Assembly: GCA_963751695.1 (NCBI GenBank)
Contig: CAVVVP010000001.1
Span: 200,386-264,385, forward strand
Reading direction: 5' to 3'
DNA length: 64,000 bases
Origin: SZUA-22 sp963751695
GTDB lineage: Bacteria; Bacteroidota; Ignavibacteria; Ignavibacteriales; Melioribacteraceae
The notes under the pieces are model-generated. The model did no database searches, was not told the DNA's origin, and saw nothing but the letters and a program-made list of their open reading frames with translations. Shown one piece after another: positions 19,070 to 27,263 of this stretch. The first letter of the stretch is position 1; each line of letters opens with the position of its first letter. Position numbers and translations under genes: made by a program.

Positions 19070-20335
19070 ATGAGTGTGACTGTTTTAGTTGGCAGCCAAT
19101 GGGGCGACGAAGGTAAAGGAAAGATCGTAGATATATTAAGTGACCGCTATGAAATTGTTGCGAGATACCAGGGTGGAGCAAATGCTGGCCACACAATTGT
19201 GATAGGTGATAAAGAGTATATTCTTCACCTTATTCCATCTGGAATTCTTCGTGAAGGGAGAGAATGTGTAATTGGAAATGGTGTAGTTATTGACCCCAAT
19301 GCTTTACTAGAGGAAATAAAATTTCTTGAAGAAAATGGGATTGATATTAAAGGAAGATTATTTATAAGCCAGAATGCGCATCTGATAATGCCCTACCACA
19401 AAATTTTAGATTCAATAAAAGAACAAGGCGATAAAATTGGAACAACTGGGAGAGGAATTGGTCCTTGTTACATTGATAAATATGATCGCAAGGGAATAAG
19501 AATAGTAGATCTACTAAATAAATCGGTGCTTGAAGAAAAAATTAGAAAAAATCTTGAAGAGAAAAACGCAATTATAAAGAAAATCTATGATGGAGAGGAA
19601 TTAGATGTTGATGCAATAGTTGAAGAATATCTATCATTTGATGAGCAAATAGATCAATATATTACAGATGTTCCTTCATACCTTTCCTCTGCAATTGCGA
19701 GTGGTAAATCCATTTTAATGGAAGGTGCACAAGGCGCTCTTCTAGATGTTGACCATGGTACATATCCCTTCGTAACTTCTTCCCATCCTACATCCGGCGG
19801 AGCGTGCACGGGTGTCGGAATTCCCCCTACACAGATCACCTCTGTTTTTGGAATCGTTAAAGCATATACAACTCGAGTTGGATATGGCCCCTTCCCAACA
19901 GAATTACTTGGAGACGAAGGAGAACAACTCCGTCAATGGGGACATGAATTCGGAGCAACTACTGGCAGACCAAGAAGATGTGGATGGTACGATGCATTTT
20001 TGTTAAGATACTCAAGAATGATTAATGGAATAAGTACGGCAGCTATTACAAAACTTGATGTGCTAAGTAACATGGATAAAATTAAGGTCTGCGTTGGTTA
20101 TGAATTAAACGGTAAAAAATTAAATACTTTCCCAACTTCTGTAGAAATCCTTAATAAGGTCGAACCAATTTATGAAACATTGCCTGGATGGAAAACAGAT
20201 ATCACGGAAGTGAGAAACTATGAAGACCTACCATCTGAGACAAAGAATTATCTCAGTTTCATTTCTGAGAATACCGGATTTGAGATAAGTATAATTTCCG
20301 TAGGTCCAAAAAGAAGCCAGACTATAGAATTATAA
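19070..20335 (+). CDS. purA: Adenylosuccinate synthetase
   Basis: The protein is of normal length (421 residues). The P-loop-like GDEGKGK spans 12-18 with catalytic Asp13, and His41 lies in NAGHTI. GTTGRGIGP (IMP binding) and TTGRPRRCGWYDA follow. It makes adenylosuccinate from IMP and aspartate using GTP, the first committed step to AMP. It lies 42 bases upstream of a histidine kinase gene on the same strand. Confidence 0.97.
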   Translation: MSVTVLVGSQWGDEGKGKIVDILSDRYEIVARYQGGANAGHTIVIGDKEYILHLIPSGILREGRECVIGNGVVIDPNALLEEIKFLEENGIDIKGRLFISQNAHLIMPYHKILDSIKEQGDKIGTTGRGIGPCYIDKYDRKGIRIVDLLNKSVLEEKIRKNLEEKNAIIKKIYDGEELDVDAIVEEYLSFDEQIDQYITDVPSYLSSAIASGKSILMEGAQGALLDVDHGTYPFVTSSHPTSGGACTGVGIPPTQITSVFGIVKAYTTRVGYGPFPTELLGDEGEQLRQWGHEFGATTGRPRRCGWYDAFLLRYSRMINGISTAAITKLDVLSNMDKIKVCVGYELNGKKLNTFPTSVEILNKVEPIYETLPGWKTDITEVRNYEDLPSETKNYLSFISENTGFEISIISVGPKRSQTIEL

Positions 20336-20377
20336 GAGTTTTGCAATTAACTCAGATTGGGTAGATAATTCAACCAA

Positions 20378-21601
20378 ATGAAACCAAAAATGGCCGGGGG
20401 GCCTGCTTCCCTAAAGATTAAAATAATACTGCTAACATTAGCAGTGACTATTGCGTTAGCAACATATATTTATACTCAATCCATAGTCCAGCAACTAGAA
20501 GAACGTGAAACTCAGATTGCTCAGCTCTATGCATCAAGTCTAGAACAGATAGCCGATCTCAATGCAACAAATACTGATTTCACTTTTTTATTGGATGTAA
20601 TAAAACAAATTGACTTTCCGTTAATACTCACCGATTCTGTCAATCAGGTTATTCTTGAAGGAATGAGCAGCGGAATAAGAAATTTAGAAATCGATTCTTC
20701 GTGGTCACAAGACCAGCTTGTTCAATTCCTCAATGATAAGGTTGTTGAATTCGGAAAACTCAATGCACCAATAGCTGTTTATGGCGATGATGAAGTTATA
20801 TTAAGTAAAATATACTATGGTGAATCAATTCTAATTACCGCGTTAAGATATTACCCATACTTGCAAATAATTTTTGCTGTAATGTTCATCATAATCGCTT
20901 ATATAAGTTTTAGTTATGTCAAAAAAAACGAGCAGAGTAATATCTGGGTTGGAATGGCAAAAGAGACAGCTCACCAACTCGGCACCCCTATTTCAAGCTT
21001 AATGGGGTGGAATGAAATATTAAAAATTAATTCAAATAATAGTATCAAGGTTGAAGATATTAGTGATGAAATCGATAATGATTTGCAGCGCTTGAATAAA
21101 ATTGCTGATCGCTTTTCTAAGATTGGGTCGACTCCAAATTATAAAAAAGTCAACTTAACGGAAGTAATTTCTACCGTAATAGAATATTTTAACCGGAGAC
21201 TACCAAATACAAAAGACAATACTTCCATTGAAATTGTTAAATCAAAAGATCTGTACGTGATGATAAATGCAGAACTTTTTGAGTGGGTAATTGAGAATCT
21301 GATAAAAAATGCTCTCGATGCAATTGAAAAAAAGAAGGGATTCATAAAATTTTCTTTAACCGAAGATGAAAAAAGTGTAATTATTGAAGTTTCTGACAAT
21401 GGAAAAGGAATAGATCTAAAGCATAGAAAAGATGTTTTTAGACCGGGATACAGTACCAAAAGAAGAGGATGGGGCTTAGGACTTAGTTTATCCAAGCGAA
21501 TTGTTGAAGATTATCACAATGGTAAGATTTTTGTTAAGAATTCAGTTATAAATGAAGGAACTGTATTTCAAATAACTCTAAAAAAAGAAAAAGCAGTTTA
21601 A
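20378..21601 (+). CDS. Membrane sensor histidine kinase
   Basis: It has 407 residues. Two membrane helices (about 13-31 and 159-180) flank a periplasmic sensor region. The phospho-acceptor His199 lies in AKETAHQLGTPISSLMGW, a variant H box common in Bacteroidota-type kinases. The N box (WVIENLIKNALDAIE), G1 (DNGKGID) and G2 (GWGLGLSL) boxes are intact. No response regulator lies beside it, so its partner must be elsewhere. Confidence 0.9.
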   Translation: MKPKMAGGPASLKIKIILLTLAVTIALATYIYTQSIVQQLEERETQIAQLYASSLEQIADLNATNTDFTFLLDVIKQIDFPLILTDSVNQVILEGMSSGIRNLEIDSSWSQDQLVQFLNDKVVEFGKLNAPIAVYGDDEVILSKIYYGESILITALRYYPYLQIIFAVMFIIIAYISFSYVKKNEQSNIWVGMAKETAHQLGTPISSLMGWNEILKINSNNSIKVEDISDEIDNDLQRLNKIADRFSKIGSTPNYKKVNLTEVISTVIEYFNRRLPNTKDNTSIEIVKSKDLYVMINAELFEWVIENLIKNALDAIEKKKGFIKFSLTEDEKSVIIEVSDNGKGIDLKHRKDVFRPGYSTKRRGWGLGLSLSKRIVEDYHNGKIFVKNSVINEGTVFQITLKKEKAV

Positions 21602-21745
21602 GTTTTAAATGTGCAAATATTTTTACCTTGAACTGATTAAAGTCTGTTTGTAAGTTATTCATCATTATTATTTGTTGTTATAAGTTTTAATTGATAAGAT
21701 TATAATAGGAAGTATGATTTCATACAACTTATTATACATACCAGG

Positions 21746-21780
21746 CTGCTATGGTCCGCCCTCTACCATAGCAGTCTTTC
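21746..21780 (+). terminator. Intrinsic terminator-like hairpin after the histidine kinase gene
   Basis: A perfect 10-bp stem (CTGCTATGGT at 21746-21755 with ACCATAGCAG at 21765-21774) has a 9-base loop and is followed by TCTTTC and later TATTTT. The trailing T tract is weak. It lies in the 264-base gap between the kinase and aminopeptidase genes, and nothing else was seen there. Confidence 0.6.
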
Positions 21781-21877
21781 CTATTTTAAAGATCATTTTT
21801 ATTTTCTCCTTTTCTTTTTACCCTTTTTGCTATTTGTTATATTAACTTTTAGAATAGAATAATTTTTGAGGTCTTTA

Positions 21878-23269
21878 ATGTTTTCCAAAGCAACATACAT
21901 CCAAAGAAGAAATGAATTAAAAAACAAAATGAAATCTGGGATTCTCTTTTTCCCGGGAGCCGTAGATACGCCGATGAATTACTCTTCCAATACTTATAAG
22001 TTCAGGCAGGATAGCTCCTTTCTTTATTATTTCGGAATTGATACCCCAAATCTGGCAGCAGTAATTAATATCGAAAACAGTAGGGAAATAATTTTTGGTG
22101 ATGACAGAAGCATTGATGACATCGTCTGGATGGGTCCCGAAAATTCTCTTACTGAAAGAGCATTAAGTGTAGGAATAAATGAAGTACTTCCTTTTGCAAA
22201 ACTATCGGCATTTTTCAAGAGTCAAATAAGTTCTGGAGAACAAATCCATTATTTACCGCAGCATCAAGCTCAAATAAAAATTGAATTCGACACATGGTTG
22301 GGAATTGAACCAAGTAATGTTAATAATAAATCTTCAAAGAATCTTATACAAGCCATAGTTAAGCAGCGTTCAACAAAGTCTGAGGAGGAAATTAATGAAA
22401 TAGAAAAAGCACTTAAAATTAGTTACTTAATGAATACCTTAGCAATGAGAGCTTCGCGGGAAGGTGTTCTCGAACAAGAAGTATATGGAGCGATTGAAGG
22501 ATTAGCATTAGGTATGGGCAATGGAGTCTCCTTCCCAATTATCTTTTCTGTTAATGGAGAAATTTTGCATAATCATCACCATAACAATTTAATGAAAGAT
22601 GGTGACCTCGCTCTTTTAGATTCTGGTGCAGAATCACAATTACACTATGCAAGTGATATAACAAGGACTTTTCCAGTAAGTGGTAAGTTCACTTCAAAAC
22701 AAAAGGATATTTATAACATTGTTTTGGATTCTCAGCTCAAAGCTATTGAAATGATTAAACCTGATGTAAGTTATAAAGATGTACACTTAGAATCAGCAAA
22801 AATCATTGCAAGTGGTTTGAAAGATCTTGGCTTGATGAGAGGAAGCATTGATGATGCTGTTTCAGCTGGTGCACATGCTCTTTTCTTTCCACATGGGCTA
22901 GGACATATGATGGGATTAGATGTTCATGATATGGAGGGACTCGGTGAAGGATTTGTTGGTTATGATAAAGAAACTGAAAGAAGCCAACAATTTGGGTTAG
23001 CATATCTGAGATTAGCAAAGAAACTCCATACAGGATTTGTGATTACTGTTGAACCTGGAATTTACTTTATTCCTCAACTGTTTAAAAACTGGAGAAAAGA
23101 AAATAAACATTCTGATTTCCTAAATTATGATAAAGTTTCTGAATATTTAGGTTTTGGCGGTATCAGAATCGAAGACGATATTCTAGTCACTGAAAATGGA
23201 GCCAGAGTATTGGGGAAATCTCCAATTCCAAAAACAATTGAAGAAGTTGAAGCTGCATGCACAAAATAG
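21878..23269 (+). CDS. M24-family aminopeptidase P (Xaa-Pro aminopeptidase)
   Basis: The start is taken as ATG 21878, with GAGG 6 bases upstream, rather than the in-frame TTG at 21866. The N-terminal non-catalytic domain is followed by the pita-bread fold. Candidate metal ligands are the Asp residues in LLDSGAE and SDITRTFP, His in FFPHGLGHMMGLDVHDME, Glu in TVEPGIYF and Glu in GGIRIEDDILV. It should remove N-terminal residues preceding proline in the cytoplasm. It overlaps the next gene by 13 bases. Confidence 0.9.
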   Translation: MFSKATYIQRRNELKNKMKSGILFFPGAVDTPMNYSSNTYKFRQDSSFLYYFGIDTPNLAAVINIENSREIIFGDDRSIDDIVWMGPENSLTERALSVGINEVLPFAKLSAFFKSQISSGEQIHYLPQHQAQIKIEFDTWLGIEPSNVNNKSSKNLIQAIVKQRSTKSEEEINEIEKALKISYLMNTLAMRASREGVLEQEVYGAIEGLALGMGNGVSFPIIFSVNGEILHNHHHNNLMKDGDLALLDSGAESQLHYASDITRTFPVSGKFTSKQKDIYNIVLDSQLKAIEMIKPDVSYKDVHLESAKIIASGLKDLGLMRGSIDDAVSAGAHALFFPHGLGHMMGLDVHDMEGLGEGFVGYDKETERSQQFGLAYLRLAKKLHTGFVITVEPGIYFIPQLFKNWRKENKHSDFLNYDKVSEYLGFGGIRIEDDILVTENGARVLGKSPIPKTIEEVEAACTK

Positions 23270-26115
23270 AGGATGATTTCAAATTGACAAATAATATCTA
23301 CTACAAATTGTATCATGAGTTTCTTGACAAAATTCCAGAAGATAGAGTTTTCAATGACGAATTAAATCGATTGGCTTATGGGACAGATGCTAGTTTTTAC
23401 AGGCTATTACCCAAAATTGTTGTTAAAGTAGTAAATTCAGAAGAAATTCAATTTATTCTCTCCATTTGTAGTGAAAAGAATATTCCCGTCACATTTCGTG
23501 CTGCTGGCACAAGTTTGTCTGGACAGTCAATAAGTGATTCTGTTCTAATCGTTATCGACAGAAGTTGGAGAGGGCATTCGATTTCTGATGATCAAAGTTA
23601 TATTTCACTTGAGCCCTCTGTGATCGGTAGCTTTGCAAATGTCTATTTAAAACCCTTCAATAAAAAGATTGGACCCGATCCAGCTTCAATTAATGCTGCC
23701 ATGATTGGAGGAATTGCAGCTAACAATGCTAGTGGAATGTGCTGCGGAACAGCGCAAAATAGTTACAATACCTTAAAGAGCATGAAAATAATTTTCGTAG
23801 ATGGATCATTCTTGGATACTGCTGATGAAGAATCTGTTTCTGCTTTTAAGGAATCTCATAAGGCACTTATCAGTGAAATTATAAAGCTTCATGATGAGAT
23901 AAATTCAAATCAAGATCTTTCTGATCTTATCCGAAAAAAATATAAAATGAAAAACACAACAGGGTATAGTCTGAATTCCCTCGTTGATTTTTCCGATCCA
24001 ATTGAAATTATTCAACATTTAATGATAGGCTCTGAAGGTACACTCGGATTTATTGCTGAGGTCACATATAAAACAGTTGACGAATTGCAAAATAAGGCTA
24101 GTGCTCTAATCCTTTTTCAAAATATTGAAGATGCGTGTAAGGCTGTTTTTACACTCAAGAAACAACCGGTCGATGCGGTTGAGATAATGGATAGAGCATC
24201 ACTGAGATCAGTAGAAAATAAATCGGGAATGCCTGACTACTTAAAGACTCTTGATGAATCTGTCACAGCTCTTCTAATTGAAACATCAGCAAAAGAGAAA
24301 AAAGGTTTACAAAAGAATATTGAAATGATTTCTTCAAGTTTGGAGAATTATAATCTTGTTTTACCAATCGAATTCACTGATGATCCATCTGAATACTCGA
24401 AACTGTGGAATATTAGAAAAGGTCTCTTTCCTTCAGTCGGAGCTATGAGAAAGACTGGAACAACTTGCATTATTGAAGATGTCGCTTTTCCTCTGGATAA
24501 ATTGGCCGATGCTGCAATTGAACTTCAAGCTTTGTTTTTTAAGTATAGATACAAAGAAGCAATAATTTTCGGTCACTCTCTAGAGGGAAATCTTCATTTC
24601 GTATTCAATCAAGATTTTAGTGAGGAAAAGGAAGTTCAGAGATATAAAAACTTTATGGATGAAGTTATTAAGATGACTTCTGGTAAGTACAAAGGATCCT
24701 TAAAAGCTGAACATGGAACAGGAAGAAATATGGCTCCATTCGTTAAATATGAGTGGGGTGAAAAAGCCTACACCATTATGGAGAAGATTAAAAATATTTT
24801 CGATCCAGATAAGATTCTAAATCCTGGTGTGATCTTAAATAATGACCCCAATATTCATATCAAAAATTTAAAACCACTCCCGGCTAGTAGAGAAATAGTT
24901 GACAAATGTATTGAATGCGGGTTCTGTGAGAATGACTGTCCCTCACGAGATCTAACATTGACCCCAAGACAAAGAATCACAGTCTTTAGAGAGATCAGTA
25001 GACTTACAGCCTCGAATCATGAACCGGCAAGAAGAAATGAATTGATTGATTCATTTAATTATTATGGAGAAGAGACTTGTGCAACAGATGGGCTCTGTTC
25101 AATTGCGTGTCCTGTCGATATTGATACTGGAAAACTGATCAAAGAACTAAGAACCGAAGATATTTCTAAAACAGAAATGGCCATAGCAAACATTCTCGCA
25201 AATAGGATGTCAGTTCTTAGTTCACTAATGAGACATAGTTTGAATCTACTTTATCATGGGCACCGACTTGTTGGATCAAATATTTTTGAAAATACAGCTA
25301 AATTGAAAAAATCTTTTTTTGGGAAACATTTCCCATATGTCGATCGATGGATACCAAAAGGGGCTGATAAACTAATTCAAAAATCCCAAATGAAATCCGA
25401 AATGCCAAAAATTGTCTATTTCCCGAGTTGTATTAGTAGAACAATGGGAAATCCGAAGGATTCAATTAATCAAGATTCGTTATCTACCGTTACACAAAGA
25501 CTTTTAACTAAAGCAGGATATGAGATTATCTACCCAAATAACATGGAAAATCTCTGTTGTGGAATACCTTGGTTGAGCAAAGGATTCAACGAAACTGGAA
25601 ATATGAAAAGTAATGAACTGATTGATGAACTTATTTCTGCTTCTGAATATGGGAAATATCCAGTTCTATTTGATACATCCCCATGTGTGCAGACAACAAA
25701 AAATCATTTGGAATCTCTAAAAGGAAATGACCTCAAGATATTCGAACCTGTTGAATTCATTTGCGAATATTTACTAGACGTATTAGATATTCAACAGCAA
25801 AAAAAGACAATTACTGTCCATGTTACATGCAGTTCAACAAAAATGGGACTTACTGATAAGTTCATCCAAGCTGCTGAAACTTGTGCTACAAATGTGATTA
25901 TTCCCGAAAATGTGACTTGCTGCGGATTTGCCGGTGATAGAGGGTTTAATTTCCCAGAGTTAAACGTATCTGCTTTAAAGGATCTAAAAGAACAAATTCC
26001 AAATGATTGTAAGGAAGGTTATTCAAATAGTAAGACATGTGAAATCGGACTATCTTCAAATAGTGGAATAGAATACCGCTCGATTCTTTACTTGCTTGAT
26101 GAAGCAACAAATTGA
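23257..26115 (+). CDS. FAD-linked oxidase / Fe-S oxidoreductase (D-2-hydroxyacid dehydrogenase type)
   Basis: The 952-residue protein joins three parts. First is an FAD-binding PCMH domain (TFRAAGTSLSGQ near 80 and GSEGTLGFIAE near 255) with a GlcD-type cap. Second is a ferredoxin-like domain with CIECGFCENDCP near 545 and CATDGLCSIACP near 610. Third is a pair of CCG domains (CCGIPWLSKG near 765, CCGFAGDRG near 890). This matches quinone-linked D-lactate or D-2-hydroxyglutarate dehydrogenases, acting at the inner membrane face. The substrate is not determined. It overlaps the aminopeptidase gene, suggesting co-translation. Confidence 0.88.
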   Translation: MHKIEDDFKLTNNIYYKLYHEFLDKIPEDRVFNDELNRLAYGTDASFYRLLPKIVVKVVNSEEIQFILSICSEKNIPVTFRAAGTSLSGQSISDSVLIVIDRSWRGHSISDDQSYISLEPSVIGSFANVYLKPFNKKIGPDPASINAAMIGGIAANNASGMCCGTAQNSYNTLKSMKIIFVDGSFLDTADEESVSAFKESHKALISEIIKLHDEINSNQDLSDLIRKKYKMKNTTGYSLNSLVDFSDPIEIIQHLMIGSEGTLGFIAEVTYKTVDELQNKASALILFQNIEDACKAVFTLKKQPVDAVEIMDRASLRSVENKSGMPDYLKTLDESVTALLIETSAKEKKGLQKNIEMISSSLENYNLVLPIEFTDDPSEYSKLWNIRKGLFPSVGAMRKTGTTCIIEDVAFPLDKLADAAIELQALFFKYRYKEAIIFGHSLEGNLHFVFNQDFSEEKEVQRYKNFMDEVIKMTSGKYKGSLKAEHGTGRNMAPFVKYEWGEKAYTIMEKIKNIFDPDKILNPGVILNNDPNIHIKNLKPLPASREIVDKCIECGFCENDCPSRDLTLTPRQRITVFREISRLTASNHEPARRNELIDSFNYYGEETCATDGLCSIACPVDIDTGKLIKELRTEDISKTEMAIANILANRMSVLSSLMRHSLNLLYHGHRLVGSNIFENTAKLKKSFFGKHFPYVDRWIPKGADKLIQKSQMKSEMPKIVYFPSCISRTMGNPKDSINQDSLSTVTQRLLTKAGYEIIYPNNMENLCCGIPWLSKGFNETGNMKSNELIDELISASEYGKYPVLFDTSPCVQTTKNHLESLKGNDLKIFEPVEFICEYLLDVLDIQQQKKTITVHVTCSSTKMGLTDKFIQAAETCATNVIIPENVTCCGFAGDRGFNFPELNVSALKDLKEQIPNDCKEGYSNSKTCEIGLSSNSGIEYRSILYLLDEATN

Positions 26116-26218
26116 GATGAATTAATTACCTCAGAAAGCTAGTTTTATTTCAAATTATTTATAACGAAATTGCACAAGTTTAATTTGGTAAAAATGTCTA
26201 CTCAAATACTGGTTCTCA

Positions 26219-26464
26219 ATGAAGAAAAGAATTCTTTATTTTATACTCATTTCAATAACTTCCACACTCATTTTAACTGCTCAAAAAGAAAAATCTGAAT
26301 CAAAAGGGAAATTCCACGGGTATATGGTCGGTGATTACTACTATAATGTTGATCAACATAATCAAGATTTAAAGGAAAAAATGGATTCTGGTTTAGAAGA
26401 ATATACTTCACTTATGATTATACTTTCAATGAGAGTTTCTCTTCAAGAATTCGACTCGAAATGA
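26219..26464 (+). CDS. Porin-like outer-membrane protein, 5' part
   Basis: A signal peptide ending at LTAQ is followed by KFHGYMVGDYYYNVDQHNQDLKEK, then the frame is lost at an A run (26376-26381) and the last 27 residues are spurious. Adding one A gives KNGFWFRRIYFTYDYTFNESFSSRIRLEMSDN, which is a typical barrel segment and runs straight into the next fragment. The complete protein would be about 347 residues. Confidence 0.75.
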   Translation: MKKRILYFILISITSTLILTAQKEKSESKGKFHGYMVGDYYYNVDQHNQDLKEKMDSGLEEYTSLMIILSMRVSLQEFDSK

Positions 26465-27261
26465 GCGATAATGGAAATTACATATCCGAATCAACATTGG
26501 TTCCTTTTGTAAAGGACGCCTACCTTTCATATAAATTTGGAAAGCAGAAAGCAGTATTTGGAATTTCTCCACCACCAACATTTGATCTTATTGAAAAATT
26601 TTGGGGATATAGGTCTGTAGAAAAAACAGCTCTAGACCAGCAAAGGATGGCAAGTTCAAGAGATTTTGGACTTTCAATAAAAGGTCAAGTTGACAAAAAT
26701 GGTGTTGTTAAGTACCATGCAATGATTGGGAATGGATCTGGTAATAAACAAGAGATCGATAAAGGTAAGGCCATAATGGGATCATTAAGTTTTTGGCCTA
26801 CGAAGGAGATCGCCATAGAACTCTATGGAGATATGGCTCAGAGAGATAACAAAGCTGATACATATATTTCTCAAGTTTTTGCTGGGTATAAATCTGAAAA
26901 ATTTCATGGTGGTCTTCAATATTCTCATCAAAACTTAGTATCCATTGATGATAAAAATATTACTTATAAAATGAATGTCCTATCGGCATTTCTTTCTGGA
27001 AATATTCTACAAAATGTAAAACTGATTGGAAGAGTTGATAGAATATTTAATCCGAATCTTGAAGGTGATAAAGTTGCTTATACTCCGTTCGATACTTCAG
27101 CTAGTTTTACAGAAATAATTGTCGGTGCCGATTTTGAAGTATCTGAGAATATCTATTTAATTCCAAATATGGCCATTGTTCTTTATGATGAGAATGATGC
27201 TGGCATAAAACCTGTAAATGATATTTATGCAAGATTGACATTCTATTGGGTTTTTAATTAA
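26383..27261 (+). CDS. Porin-like outer-membrane protein, 3' part after a frameshift
   Basis: The frame open from 26383 reads GFWFRRIYFTYDY and continues through alternating barrel strands (DAYLSYKFGKQKAVFGISPPPTF, LSFWPTKEIAIELYGDMAQ) to a C-terminal YARLTFYWVFN with the terminal aromatic-rich strand of outer-membrane barrels. The in-frame ATG at 26461 is not a likely start. It resembles phosphate/carbohydrate-type porins (OprP/OprO or DcaP class) in general style; substrate unknown. Confidence 0.75.
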   Translation, partial: GFWFRRIYFTYDYTFNESFSSRIRLEMSDNGNYISESTLVPFVKDAYLSYKFGKQKAVFGISPPPTFDLIEKFWGYRSVEKTALDQQRMASSRDFGLSIKGQVDKNGVVKYHAMIGNGSGNKQEIDKGKAIMGSLSFWPTKEIAIELYGDMAQRDNKADTYISQVFAGYKSEKFHGGLQYSHQNLVSIDDKNITYKMNVLSAFLSGNILQNVKLIGRVDRIFNPNLEGDKVAYTPFDTSASFTEIIVGADFEVSENIYLIPNMAIVLYDENDAGIKPVNDIYARLTFYWVFN

Positions 27262-27263
27262 AA